This document shows positions 1 to 8,109 of a stretch of DNA of 64,000 nt, in pieces. Location: assembly GCA_964501905.1 (NCBI GenBank), contig CAZCTW010000004.1:1-64000 (forward strand), given 5' to 3'. A program made the translations under genes and the position numbers. The DNA is from B69-G16 sp964501905 (lineage in GTDB: Archaea; Thermoproteota; Thermoprotei; Thermofilales; B69-G16). The notes below the pieces were generated by a model. That model saw only the letters and a list, made by a program, of their open reading frames with translations. It ran no database searches and was not told where the DNA came from. Numbering within the stretch: position 1 is the first letter of the stretch; each line of letters opens with the position of its first letter.

Positions 1-114
1 TGGGCTCGAGGATGGCTAGCATTAAACCACTACTCTGGATGCGGGCACTTATGTGAATATTGTTATGGCCGAAAGATACTGAAGGAGAATGACATCTTGA
101 GGGAGCCGGCGTAG
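1..114 (+). pseudogene. Truncated radical SAM protein (SplB/Rv2578c-like), 5' end outside window
   Basis: An open frame runs in from the left edge and stops at TAG 112-114. It encodes a peptide with C-G-H-L-C-E-Y-C-Y, that is CX3CX2C at residues 14, 18 and 21, the [4Fe-4S]/SAM motif. The preceding residues N-H-Y-S-G resemble the NPYxGC context of the SplB / Rv2578c-like radical SAM group. In that family several hundred residues should follow; here only about 16 follow before the stop, and the DNA beyond is a GC-rich unrelated ORF on the other strand. I read it as a gene cut by deletion or insertion. The family call rests on the motif alone. Confidence 0.6.
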
Positions 115-421
115 CCCTCCCCGCTCAGCATCGCCACGTACTCCCTCAAGTCCTCGACGACGCGCATCTTATCCCTCCTATACTCCTCAATCAGCTCGTC
201 CGGGTAGCCTCTCCTGAACCTGCAGAACAACAGGATGCCGTAGCTGTAGTGCTGCGCCGTAGACCTGACTTTCTCAAACTTAATGAACCTGGTGATCTTG
301 AAGTTCCTTATGTCCGCGTAGGGTCTCCCCTTGTACTCCCTGACGGGGACGTAGGGGAACCTCCTCTTGAACTCCTCGACGTCCTCTATGTATAGCCTGG
401 CAGTCCTCTTGGGAGTTACCA
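63..421 (-). CDS. Unknown small basic protein, GC-rich codon use
   Basis: About 119 residues from the ATG at 421; a TTG at 470 would add 16. Codons are strikingly G/C-ending (runs of GAG, AAG, CTC, GTC, AGG), unlike the A/T-leaning neighbours, which argues both that it is truly coding and that it came from elsewhere (plasmid, virus or GC-rich archaeon). The protein is rich in Arg, Tyr and Phe with no membrane segment and no motif I recognise. Its last 15 or so codons overlap the broken radical SAM frame on the other strand, so its natural C-terminus may also be lost. Function unknown. Confidence 0.5.
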
Positions 422-546
422 TGTTCTTGTCATTTATCCTAGCGGAAGGACTTAGCACAGTAACACCCAAATATTAACGATTGATTTTAAAGAAGGTTTG
501 AAGAAAACTTGTGATGAGGCGTGGAAGGCCTGAAATTGAATGATGA

Positions 547-702
547 GCTATATATCTGATTTCTAATATTTTCTCGAATATCGGTTCGAGAAAGCTTGAG
601 AATAATCAATTTATATTTCCTAGTAAGTGGGATAGTGTTACTCTACTGGAGAAAGTTGTAAAAGCTACTGGTAAAAAATATCTTAAATTGAGAATATTCT
701 AG
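547..702 (+). other. Possible protein remnant in 471-682 spacer
   Basis: The spacer between the GC-rich ORF and the GH57 gene holds no intact gene. One + strand frame is open from after a TGA at 544 to TAG at 700-702 and reads like real protein (about 51 residues, including FPSKWDSVTLLEKVVKATGK), but it has no ATG, GTG or well-placed TTG. It may be the 3' end of a degraded gene left by the same rearrangement that truncated the radical SAM gene. Weakly supported. Confidence 0.2.
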
Positions 703-2329
703 GATTTATGTCTGTAAATACTTTATCTACTTCCTCAATTTCCTCTAGCCTTTTCACATCATCCTCGCCTATTTTTCCTCCTTTCTTAATTTTTAAGGCC
801 AGCTCTGTTAGGAAGTTAAAACGTTTGGCATGTTCTTTAAACCTTTTAATTGGGTAATCGCCGGCAGTCCCAGTAGTTATCAAGAACTGCCAGTCCGAGC
901 TCTCCATAAGGTGGAGCTCTCTCATAGCCTGCTCTATCACTCTATCTAAAAATTCATCCTTCCCGTACATTTTCGCTAGTTCTTTCATTTTCTCTTCGGC
1001 CGAGTGTATGTGAGTCCAAGTCCATTTATTCGAGTCGTTCCACCATGTCCAGTGCCCTCCGCCGAGCCCCCAGGAGCCTTCTGGGAGTTCTACGTAATGT
1101 TTAGTCTCGACGTATTCATCTAAGTACTCGCTAGGAGTTATTGGCGAGATATCGGCGTCGCCTAGTCTCTTGTAAACCTCGACGAGCCACCTAACTCCTT
1201 CATACCACCAATGGCCAAAAAGCTCAGCATCGTAGGCTCCCACAACTATACCCTTTTCGCCCGTTTTTTCATAGAAATCTCTCAATATATTGAGGAGTAA
1301 GTTGGTGAAGTGCTCCGCGTGGACGTGTACCCTTTCCATGGCTTTCTCAGGGTCATAGGGCGCCTTCTCTCTTAACGGTAGGGATTTATCAGTTATACGC
1401 CAATACTTCATGCCAGAGACGGGGGCAACCCTGTGGAACTCTCTATACCAGTAATCGCCGGGATAGCCCCAATCAGCGCTCCAGACTTGCACACTAACTG
1501 ATTTGTTCCTGGCGAAAACCGCTACCTCTCCTTTATCGGCAAGCAAGAAGTAGGGTCTTAAAGTTTCGCCTATAAACTTCTTCTCCTCTTCAATGGGGTA
1601 CTTGAGGTCAGCGGGAAATGGATAGGTGGCTACGTGTCTTCCTCCTTCTAATACGTGATACTCGACGAAAAAGTACTCATAGCCATGGCGAACTAAGAAG
1701 CTCTCAAGCCCTTTCCTGTAGACTTTCCTGCCTTCAGGCGGCAGCGCCCACTCGCCCCTAGGTCTATAAGCCATCTCGGGGAGCCATATCCCCCGCGGCC
1801 TTCTCTTAAAGTACTTTAAATAAGTTCTAACACCGGTATCCAACTGGGCGTCTATAGCTTCTTCACAGCCTAACAGCGGTAAGTAAGCATGGGTGGCGGC
1901 GGAGGTTATAACTTCTATAAACCCTTCTTCTTGAAGTTTTTTCAAACGGGATACTATATCTCCTCCGTACTCTTCGTATTTCTCCCTCACCTTCAGGTAG
2001 AACTCTCTCACGTGTAGAATCGCTTTCCTGAGATCGGAATCCTCATATTTGCTCAAATCTTTCTCAATAAGGGATATCCTTTCCTCAAGGTATTTCTCAA
2101 ACTTCTTCCTCAAATACTCGTCCGAAAGCTGATCCAGGAGTACTGGAGTTACGTTAAACGTTAACTTAGGGTTTATACCTATCTCCGCCAGTTCCTCCAC
2201 GGCCGCCAGTAACGGTATATAAGTTTCAGCTAATGCTTCAAAAAGCCAGTTTTCCCCAAAAGGCCATTCTCCGCTTTTCCTGACGTAGGGGATATGCCAG
2301 TGTAGAACTATCGAAATGAAACCTATCAT
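683..2329 (-). CDS. GH57 1,4-alpha-glucan branching enzyme
   Basis: This 548-residue protein belongs to glycoside hydrolase family 57 of the TK1436 / TTHA1902 branching-enzyme type (EC 2.4.1.18), which makes alpha-1,6 branches in glycogen-like glucans. Visible motifs: H-W-H-I-P near residue 10; W-L-P-E around 182-185, whose Glu is the nucleophile in the family; and Y-D-A-E-L-F-G-H-W-W around 366, whose Asp is the acid/base. The C-terminal third carries the DUF1957 module with D-W-Q-F-L-I-T-T-G. Length is as usual for the branching group, longer than a bare catalytic core. It is cytoplasmic, with no signal peptide. The endonuclease III gene lies just upstream on the same strand. Confidence 0.93.
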   Translation of the reverse strand: MIGFISIVLHWHIPYVRKSGEWPFGENWLFEALAETYIPLLAAVEELAEIGINPKLTFNVTPVLLDQLSDEYLRKKFEKYLEERISLIEKDLSKYEDSDLRKAILHVREFYLKVREKYEEYGGDIVSRLKKLQEEGFIEVITSAATHAYLPLLGCEEAIDAQLDTGVRTYLKYFKRRPRGIWLPEMAYRPRGEWALPPEGRKVYRKGLESFLVRHGYEYFFVEYHVLEGGRHVATYPFPADLKYPIEEEKKFIGETLRPYFLLADKGEVAVFARNKSVSVQVWSADWGYPGDYWYREFHRVAPVSGMKYWRITDKSLPLREKAPYDPEKAMERVHVHAEHFTNLLLNILRDFYEKTGEKGIVVGAYDAELFGHWWYEGVRWLVEVYKRLGDADISPITPSEYLDEYVETKHYVELPEGSWGLGGGHWTWWNDSNKWTWTHIHSAEEKMKELAKMYGKDEFLDRVIEQAMRELHLMESSDWQFLITTGTAGDYPIKRFKEHAKRFNFLTELALKIKKGGKIGEDDVKRLEEIEEVDKVFTDINPRIFSI

Positions 2330-2341
2330 TGAGACACCACA

Positions 2342-3019
2342 TTAGCCATTATGTCGCTTTGATAAATAATATTTACACTCGTTTATTAAAGGACACTTCT
2401 CACATAGAGGCCTTCGGGATTTGCAATACGTCCGGCCTAGAGCTATAAGGTATAGATGTACTTCTAAAAAATCTTCACCTCGAAAGTACTCCATTAAGCT
2501 TTTTTGAATAGAACTGTAATCCTTTCCGCTGGCTATTCCTAGCCTTAAGGAAACTCTCCTAATGTGAGTATCTACTGGTATCGTCTCCTTCCCAGCCAGC
2601 ATTAGTAGAAGCACGTCAGCTGTTTTCTCGCCTACTCTAGGTAGCGAGAGTAGTTTCTCCCGGGCGTTTTCTAAGTTTAATATATTCCTTAAATCGCCCT
2701 GGTACTTTTCGAGGATTATACGGGCTATTTCTCTAATAGCCCTAGCTTTGGCTTTGTAAAGTCCGGCGACTTTAATAGCATCACTTATTTCCTCGATGGA
2801 AGTCGAGGCTAGTTTTTCGGGCTTTACTCCGATTTTCTCCTCTAGCCTTTGATAGGCTTTTAAAGCGTTTTTATCCGTAGTGTTCTGAGAGAGTAAGGTA
2901 GCTATTAACACTTTAAAAGGATCGCAGGTCTCCGATGCCACTTTCCAGGCGATAAAGTCTTCTTTCCTAATTTTAAGCATGTTCTTTATTTTATCTAAAA
3001 ATTCGATTTTATTCTCCAT
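2342..3019 (-). CDS. nth: Endonuclease III (DNA glycosylase/AP lyase)
   Basis: Base-excision repair enzyme acting on oxidised pyrimidines. The helix-hairpin-helix motif L-P-R-V-G-E-K-T-A-D contains the catalytic Lys, and V-D-T-H-I-R-R holds the catalytic Asp. The C-terminus carries the [4Fe-4S] loop with spacing C-X6-C-X2-C-X5-C. I start at the ATG at 3019 (225 residues) because GGAG lies 8 bases before it; an in-frame GTG at 3028 would overlap that site. The gene sits 12 bases upstream of the GH57 gene and may be cotranscribed with it. Function is secure from the motifs. Confidence 0.95.
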   Translation of the reverse strand: MENKIEFLDKIKNMLKIRKEDFIAWKVASETCDPFKVLIATLLSQNTTDKNALKAYQRLEEKIGVKPEKLASTSIEEISDAIKVAGLYKAKARAIREIARIILEKYQGDLRNILNLENAREKLLSLPRVGEKTADVLLLMLAGKETIPVDTHIRRVSLRLGIASGKDYSSIQKSLMEYFRGEDFLEVHLYLIALGRTYCKSRRPLCEKCPLINECKYYLSKRHNG

Positions 3020-3096
3020 AGAAATCACTCCATCTGAAAATATTTTATTATGATAAATTTATATATCCAGTGAACCCTATTTATAGGGGGGTCGTT

Positions 3097-3267
3097 ATGA
3101 GTGAGAAAATAGCGGAGACGATAGCCGAAATTATAGATAAATTAGCCGGTAAGGGCTCTGATTTGGTGCTTACTTTCGAGGACTTAATTATAGACTTCGC
3201 CGGTAAACAGGTTAAAGTTACAGGTAAGATAAAGCTAGATGTGCACTACGTAAAAGAAGAGAAATAA
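3097..3267 (+). CDS. Small conserved-looking protein, unknown
   Basis: A 56-residue acidic protein beginning M-S-E-K-I-A-E-T. The ATG at 3097 is preceded by a G-rich stretch and, about 35 bases up, by TTTATATA; an in-frame GTG at 3070 would fall too close to that TATA box. The N-terminal half is predicted helix and the second half alternates like beta strands (L-V-L-T-F-E-D-L-I-I-D-F). No known motif. The next gene starts 13 bases downstream, and both have a helix-plus-strand make-up, so they may work together. Confidence 0.6.
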   Translation: MSEKIAETIAEIIDKLAGKGSDLVLTFEDLIIDFAGKQVKVTGKIKLDVHYVKEEK

Positions 3268-3280
3268 TAATAATGTCATT

Positions 3281-3691
3281 ATGAAGAAAGCTTTAAACAA
3301 GCTAATACTTCGATTTTTTACGAAATCTCTCCGCGCCGTAAAGTCGGGGAGTATTAACGTAGTTGTAAATGGAGTTGAATTCGCCGATACCTCTTTCAAC
3401 GAAGGGTCTATAAACGTAAACTTGATAGATATAGCGCCACTTAAAGGATTGAGGAAAATCATCAAGCTTCCGCTAGATGTCAAAGCATTATTATCCTCTT
3501 TTTCAAAACTTAGAGATATAGCGGAAACTCTTAAAAATGAAAAAATCTCTTTTACTGTATCATGGAAGGGTAAGGAGCTTTTCATATTAGGGGAGGGGGC
3601 GAAGCCTAAGATAAAACACCTGCTTAGGACAGACGCTATAGAAATTAAAAATATCAAAGATGTGCTGTTGCTTATAAAGGAATTAGCCTAG
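3281..3691 (+). CDS. Unknown protein, partner of preceding small gene
   Basis: A 136-residue protein without signal peptide or membrane segment. A basic N-terminal helix (K-K-A-L-N-K-L-I-L-R-F-F) precedes strand-rich sequence with repeated G-S-I-N-V-x-V blocks around residues 23-47. I do not recognise the family. It lies 13 bases after the 56-residue gene on the same strand, suggesting a two-gene unit between nth and the sugar aminotransferase operon. A long antisense frame over this interval is a shadow. Confidence 0.6.
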   Translation: MKKALNKLILRFFTKSLRAVKSGSINVVVNGVEFADTSFNEGSINVNLIDIAPLKGLRKIIKLPLDVKALLSSFSKLRDIAETLKNEKISFTVSWKGKELFILGEGAKPKIKHLLRTDAIEIKNIKDVLLLIKELA

Positions 3692-3710
3692 TAATCCCGT
3701 AGACAAACAG

Positions 3711-3717
3711 TTTATAG
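3711..3717 (+). promoter_or_regulatory. TATA box for leaderless sugar aminotransferase
   Basis: TTTATAG is centred about 27 bases before the ATG at 3742, and no SD is seen. That spacing predicts transcription starting at or next to the start codon, a leaderless mRNA as is common in archaea. Confidence 0.5.
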
Positions 3718-3741
3718 ACTCTTTTTCACTACAATATACTG

Positions 3742-4974
3742 ATGTCGCCGAGGGAAGGTATACCCGCAATTGAAGGCGGAAAACCTGTATTTCCGGAACC
3801 CCTATTTATACTGCCAAAGTTCACAGAAGAGGAAATTCAAGCCGTCGTAGAAGTCTTGAAGTCGGGAGAGCTCACCCTTACGGCGAAAGGTAAATATACT
3901 AAGGAGTTTGAGAAGGCGTTTGCCAAGTTCATAGGCTCTAAATACGCTGTAGCCGTAATGAACGGAACTGCGGCCCTACACGTTTCTCTGAGAGCTGTAG
4001 GAGTGGGTCCAGGAGATGAAGTTATAACTACTCCCTACACGTTCGTAGCCACAGCGTCCTCTATAGTCCACCAGAACGCCATACCTATCTTCGCGGATAT
4101 AGACAGGGAAACTTTCAACATAGACCCGGCGAGCGTAGAGGAAAAAATAACTGATAAGACGAAGGCAATTATAGCCGTACACTTAGCCGGTCATCCGGCG
4201 GAAATGGATGATTTAATGAAAATAGCTGAAGAACACGGGTTAATAGTAGTAGAGGATGCCGCGCAGGCTATAGGCGCCGAGTATAGGGGGAGGAGAGTTG
4301 GGAGCATCGGCGATATAGCCGCTTTTAGCCTCTACGTGAGCAAGAATATCACGACGGGAGAGGGAGGAATGGTCACTACGAGCTCGGAGGAATACTGGAG
4401 GAAAGCTCAGCTCATAAGGCATCATGGTCAGACGGCTAGCTACCACTACGAGGAAATAGGCTACAATTACAGGATGACGGAGCTCCAAGCGGCGCTAGGA
4501 CTCGCGCAGATCAAGAGAATAGACGAGTTAAATGAGAGGAGGAAGGAGATAGCAAAAATATACGCCGATATTTTAGAAAACGAAGATACCTTAATACTCC
4601 CCACGTCAAAGCCTTACGTAAAACACGTCTGGCATATATACAATATACTCCTAAAATTAGAGAAACTCAGAGTTAACAGAGATAAGATAGTACAGGCGTT
4701 AAGAAGCGAGAACATACCAGTCTCTATAGCTTATCCCTCAGCGTTATACCTAGAGCCTGCCTTCCAAAAGTTGAATGGTCATGGTAAAGGTTGTCCATGG
4801 AGCTGCCCCTTCTACGGCAAGAGGATATCTTACACGAAGGGCATGTGCCCCAACGCGGAGTGGGTTAGCGAGAGGGTATTCACTCTATTCACTATGCCTT
4901 CTCTGACGGACGAGCAAGCGATTAAGATAGCGGAGGCAGTCAAGAAGGTAGTTCGCTACTACAGGGTGGCTTAA
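3742..4974 (+). CDS. DegT/DnrJ/EryC1 family sugar aminotransferase
   Basis: A 410-residue PLP-dependent fold-type I enzyme that would transfer an amino group to a keto-sugar nucleotide. The PLP lysine is K201 in S-K-N-I-T-T-G-E-G-G, and V-V-E-D-A-A-Q-A around 170-175 holds the Asp that contacts the pyridine nitrogen. Near the C-terminus is a Cys cluster (G-C-P-W-S-C-P and later M-C-P) in an insertion. The gene stops 3 bases before a GlmU-like nucleotidyltransferase, so the two probably form an operon for an amino-sugar used in cell-surface or glycoprotein glycans. The exact sugar cannot be told from sequence. Confidence 0.88.
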   Translation: MSPREGIPAIEGGKPVFPEPLFILPKFTEEEIQAVVEVLKSGELTLTAKGKYTKEFEKAFAKFIGSKYAVAVMNGTAALHVSLRAVGVGPGDEVITTPYTFVATASSIVHQNAIPIFADIDRETFNIDPASVEEKITDKTKAIIAVHLAGHPAEMDDLMKIAEEHGLIVVEDAAQAIGAEYRGRRVGSIGDIAAFSLYVSKNITTGEGGMVTTSSEEYWRKAQLIRHHGQTASYHYEEIGYNYRMTELQAALGLAQIKRIDELNERRKEIAKIYADILENEDTLILPTSKPYVKHVWHIYNILLKLEKLRVNRDKIVQALRSENIPVSIAYPSALYLEPAFQKLNGHGKGCPWSCPFYGKRISYTKGMCPNAEWVSERVFTLFTMPSLTDEQAIKIAEAVKKVVRYYRVA

Positions 4975-4977
4975 CTA

Positions 4978-6270
4978 ATGGAAATTTGCTTATTCGAAGA
5001 CGGGTATTTCAGACGCTTCCTGCCCTTAACGTACACTAGGCCCATATATGAGCTTAAGTTGGGCATCTACACTTTAAGAGAGAGACTATCCAACGCTTTA
5101 GGCGGGATCAAGCATTTCTTCACTAGGGAATACCTAAAGGAAACATATGAAGAATTCCTCTCTAGTAGGGGGCTTAAAGCGGAGGTAAACCCTGACGAGC
5201 GGCTCGAAGACGTAATTATACTAAACGGGCGTTTAATACCGGACAAAAACTTCCTAGAGGTATTAAAGAGTAAATGTGAAAAATATGAGGAATTTCTCTT
5301 TATAGATGGAGATACCCTAGTAGCGGCTAAACTAAAAAAAGCCGATATAGTAGATTATTTGAGGGAACAAAAAATTAAAGAAGCATTGATTTTTTTAAAA
5401 AGAGAGCTACAGACTTTCAGGGTGAAAGCTAAAATTTTGGAATTTCCGTGGGAGCTGATACGGGATAACGCCGAGTACATGGCTAGGGATCTAGAAGGCT
5501 ATAAAAAATTCGAGCTCCTGGGAGATATAGCGAATACTAGCGTCCTCTATGCCAAAGAGAGAATACGCGTAGAAGAGAGCGCCGTGATTGAAGACTACGT
5601 AGTCCTTGATGCCAGAAGCGGTCCAATCTACGTCGGGGAAGGCGCGCTTATTAAAGCCCACAGCGTGATAAGAGGACCAGCTTTCATAGGCAGAAACAGT
5701 GTAATTACAGAATTTGCTAAGTTGAGGGAGGGAAGCAATATAGGGGAGAGTTGTGGAGTCGGGGGCGAAGTCGTGAACATAATAATGCACGGCTTCGTCA
5801 ATAAATACCACGAGGGGTTCGTGGGGCGCTCGTACGTAGGAGAGTGGGTGAACCTAGGCGCGGCCACCGTTACCTCTGACTTAAAGAACACTTATGGAAC
5901 TATACGTTTTGAAGTCGATGGAGTGAGAATAGATACAGGGATGAAGAAGTTAGGCTCCTTCATAGGCGACATGGTTAAAACAGCTATAGGAACTAAGCTC
6001 TACACTGGTAAAAAAATCGGAGTTGCGGCTCAGCTATACGGGATAATAGCGGTAAACGTACCTTCCTTCACTATCTACGCTAAAACGCTTGGAGTCGAGC
6101 CGATAGAAGTATTTCTGGACTCTGTTATAAAAACGCAGAGAAAATTCATGTTAAGCAGAAAAATAACTATGAGTAAAGGCTATGAAGATCTCATAAGAAA
6201 GTTATTTGAAATTACAGAGGAGGAGAGGAGAAAGTTCGGAGTTAGAAAGGGCGTCTTCAGGCTATCTTAG
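4978..6270 (+). CDS. GlmU-like sugar nucleotidyltransferase/acyltransferase (TIGR03991 type)
   Basis: A 430-residue two-domain protein. The N-terminus, E-I-C-L-F-E-D-G followed by F-L-P-L-T-Y-T-R-P, matches the alternative GlmU family (TIGR03991), which has a diverged nucleotidyltransferase domain instead of the standard GxGTRxxP start. From about residue 190 the sequence turns into left-handed beta-helix hexapeptide repeats, the acyltransferase domain. Likely role: making an N-acetylated sugar nucleotide such as UDP-GlcNAc. Coupled to the upstream aminotransferase and overlapping the convergent Nudix gene by 9 bases. Substrate is inferred. Confidence 0.8.
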   Translation: MEICLFEDGYFRRFLPLTYTRPIYELKLGIYTLRERLSNALGGIKHFFTREYLKETYEEFLSSRGLKAEVNPDERLEDVIILNGRLIPDKNFLEVLKSKCEKYEEFLFIDGDTLVAAKLKKADIVDYLREQKIKEALIFLKRELQTFRVKAKILEFPWELIRDNAEYMARDLEGYKKFELLGDIANTSVLYAKERIRVEESAVIEDYVVLDARSGPIYVGEGALIKAHSVIRGPAFIGRNSVITEFAKLREGSNIGESCGVGGEVVNIIMHGFVNKYHEGFVGRSYVGEWVNLGAATVTSDLKNTYGTIRFEVDGVRIDTGMKKLGSFIGDMVKTAIGTKLYTGKKIGVAAQLYGIIAVNVPSFTIYAKTLGVEPIEVFLDSVIKTQRKFMLSRKITMSKGYEDLIRKLFEITEEERRKFGVRKGVFRLS

Positions 6271-6723
6271 TTCCTTAATTTCATATTTCAACATCTTACT
6301 GTAATCTTCACTAAACCAGAATCTCCCTCTAAATCCTCTGCCCTTAAGCAGTAGAGGGAGCCATATTCTACTATCCTCCCACATTAAGTCATATGGTATT
6401 TCTTTAATTTTAAACCAGAGAGGTTTGGCTTCTTCAGATTCGGCAGGCACTCCTTCAGCAGTGGAAGTCTTGAAAACATGCACTCTCCAGTCGGGTTCTA
6501 GGTTCGTAGAGTAAAACTCCAGCAAGCCTACATACTCTAAATCGTCTACTTCTAAGCCTACTTCTTCTCTAACCTCGCGCTTAGCGGCTTCCTCCAGGCT
6601 CTCCCCTTCTTCAATCCTTCCTCCTACTCCGTTTACCTTGCCCTTTCCAAATCCTTTCTTCTTATAGATTAGCAGGATTTTATCTTCCTTAAAGATGAAG
6701 CATAGAGTAGCCTCTACGACCAC
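6262..6723 (-). CDS. MTH1-like Nudix hydrolase (8-oxo-dGTP diphosphatase type)
   Basis: A 153-residue Nudix protein with a standard box GX5EX7REUXEEXGU starting at G-G-R-I-E-E-G-E. The surrounding sequence is unusually like eukaryotic MTH1/NUDT1: K-K-G-F-G-K-G-K-V-N-G-V-G-G before the box, and M-W-E-D-S-R-I-W-L-P-L-L-L near the C-terminus, where MTH1 has its purine-recognition Trp and Asp residues. Likely role: removing oxidised purine nucleotides from the pool. Start is GTG at 6723, 13 bases after uppP, so the two are likely cotranscribed. Substrate is inferred from the MTH1 likeness. Confidence 0.88.
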   Translation of the reverse strand: MVVEATLCFIFKEDKILLIYKKKGFGKGKVNGVGGRIEEGESLEEAAKREVREEVGLEVDDLEYVGLLEFYSTNLEPDWRVHVFKTSTAEGVPAESEEAKPLWFKIKEIPYDLMWEDSRIWLPLLLKGRGFRGRFWFSEDYSKMLKYEIKELR

Positions 6724-6736
6724 ATGGTATAAAATC

Positions 6737-7534
6737 TCAACTAATAATTAAGATAATTGATGAAAAAATATAGAGTAATCCTAGCGACACTGTAAGATAC
6801 TCGTATCGAACTTTTCTAGAGACTTTAAGCATAATCCCTATAGAAGCCAACCCTGAGAAGAAAGCCGAAAGACTGGAAGCCAAGATAAGCTCCAGTGAGA
6901 TATACGTTTCAATTTTTAAAAAGTTGTACAAACCAGCCGCTATAACTGCCGGAATTCCTATAAAATACGACCAGAGCAGAGCGGAAGTCTTCTCAACACC
7001 TAACAGCAGTAAAATTGAAAAAGTTACGCCTGAACGGCTAATCCCCGGCAAGATCGAAAATCCCTGACCTATCCCAGCGACGAGGAGGTCTAAAAGTGAA
7101 GGCTCATTTTTAAACTCGACTTTCCGCGTCGACATGAGTAATCCCGTTACGAGCAGGAGAACGCCTATAAAGCCCATAGCGGCGTCTAGACTCATATTCT
7201 GGAGAGTTTCTCTCGATAAACAATCCAGAGGGTAGGCTATGGCAAAACTAAGAAGGGTAGCTGCCGCCAATTTAGTCAGAGGCGAGTCGGATTTTCCTCT
7301 CTGAGGAGAGGGGCGGAAGAGAATCCTTCTAGATTCTCTGTAGAGGTACACGAGCGCCGCAAAGCCTGACGCTAGGTGAAGGGAAAAGGCTACCTCGAGG
7401 CTTTCTATTAGCTTAAACCCTAAAAGCGAGCCTAAGATCATGACTTGAGCACTACTGCTAACTGGAAGCCATTCTAGAAAACCTTGGAGGAATCCAAGTA
7501 GTATAAATAACAGAGTGTTCCAACTATTTTTCAT
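6737..7534 (-). CDS. uppP: Undecaprenyl-diphosphatase family protein (UppP/BacA)
   Basis: A multi-span membrane protein of about 265 residues that dephosphorylates polyprenyl diphosphates, in archaea presumably dolichyl or other C55-60 carriers used in glycosylation. Family motifs are visible: L-Q-G-F-L-E-W-L-P-V-S-S-S near the N-terminus, and P-G-I-S-R-S-G-V-T, the phosphatase signature, in the second half. I start at ATG 7534; a TTG at 7552 is in frame but lies inside the divergent neighbour's leader. The start is only 11 bases from the preferred start of the rightward gene. Confidence 0.9.
   Translation of the reverse strand: MKNSWNTLLFILLGFLQGFLEWLPVSSSAQVMILGSLLGFKLIESLEVAFSLHLASGFAALVYLYRESRRILFRPSPQRGKSDSPLTKLAAATLLSFAIAYPLDCLSRETLQNMSLDAAMGFIGVLLLVTGLLMSTRKVEFKNEPSLLDLLVAGIGQGFSILPGISRSGVTFSILLLLGVEKTSALLWSYFIGIPAVIAAGLYNFLKIETYISLELILASSLSAFFSGLASIGIMLKVSRKVRYEYLTVSLGLLYIFSSIILIIS
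7501..7510 (+). promoter_or_regulatory. TATA box of LOG-family gene inside uppP
   Basis: The sequence GTATAAATAA sits within the 5' end of the leftward uppP gene, about 25-30 bases before the expected start of the rightward transcript, which then carries the SD GGTGG (7536-7540) ahead of the TTG at 7546. The divergent genes thus have overlapping promoters. Confidence 0.45.
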
Positions 7535-7545
7535 CGGTGGTGAAA

Positions 7546-8109
7546 TTGGCAAAGCTGCTTCATATAGGTGTCGCGTGTGCGAGCGACGTAAATCCCCGCA
7601 GAGAGGCGTTGTCCAAAGCCGTGGCTTTCGCCAGAAAACTTGCGGAGTTTAAAAGTGAAGTCGCATTACTAACCGGAGGAGGCGGAGGGTTAATGACGGT
7701 GGTCTCGAAGGAATTCGGCGAGTTAGGAGGAGTAGTAGTCGGTTTTCTCCCTCTGGAGGCAGAAGATGTCCCCCCTCAACACCCTCGGTGGAATCCTTAC
7801 AACACCATAGCTTTGAAGACCGGGATGACTTACCAGGCTAGAAGTATACCTTTAGTTCGTAGCAGCGATAGCTTCGTGGTGTTAGGCGGAGGTATAGGGA
7901 CGATGATAGAGGCTCTTCTAGCTTATGCGGCGGGGAAACCTCTCGTGATACTGACGGGTACGGGTTACCCCACCGATAAGCTGAAGAATTTAGCCGAGGA
8001 TGGGTACTTCGACCATAAAAGGATAGTAAAAGTTTTCTTTACAGACAACCCAGTTGAAGCGGCCGAAAAAGCTTATCTAATGGCTAAAGAGCGTAAAGAG
8101 CGTATATGA
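7546..8109 (+). CDS. TIGR00725-type SLOG/LOG family protein
   Basis: A protein of about 187 residues with a Rossmann-like SLOG fold. It shows L-T-G-G-G-G-G-L-M and the family signature variant L-G-G-G-I-G-T-M-I-E, equivalent to PGGxGTxxE of lysine-decarboxylase-like/LOG proteins. LOG enzymes act as nucleotide phosphoribohydrolases, while TIGR00725 members have no proven function. I take TTG 7546 as the start because GGTGG precedes it by 5 bases; the GTG at 7537 lies within that site. It overlaps the convergent DUF92 gene by 26 bases. Confidence 0.8.
   Translation: MAKLLHIGVACASDVNPRREALSKAVAFARKLAEFKSEVALLTGGGGGLMTVVSKEFGELGGVVVGFLPLEAEDVPPQHPRWNPYNTIALKTGMTYQARSIPLVRSSDSFVVLGGGIGTMIEALLAYAAGKPLVILTGTGYPTDKLKNLAEDGYFDHKRIVKVFFTDNPVEAAEKAYLMAKERKERI

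Noticed and set aside
575..600. GGTTCGAGA as a tRNA T-arm
   Set aside because: No matching acceptor, D-arm or anticodon arm within 90 bases on either strand.
3235..3657. 140-codon frame on the minus strand
   Set aside because: It mirrors the coherent + strand gene at 3281-3691, which has better composition and operon spacing; the minus product is low-complexity hydrophobic sequence.
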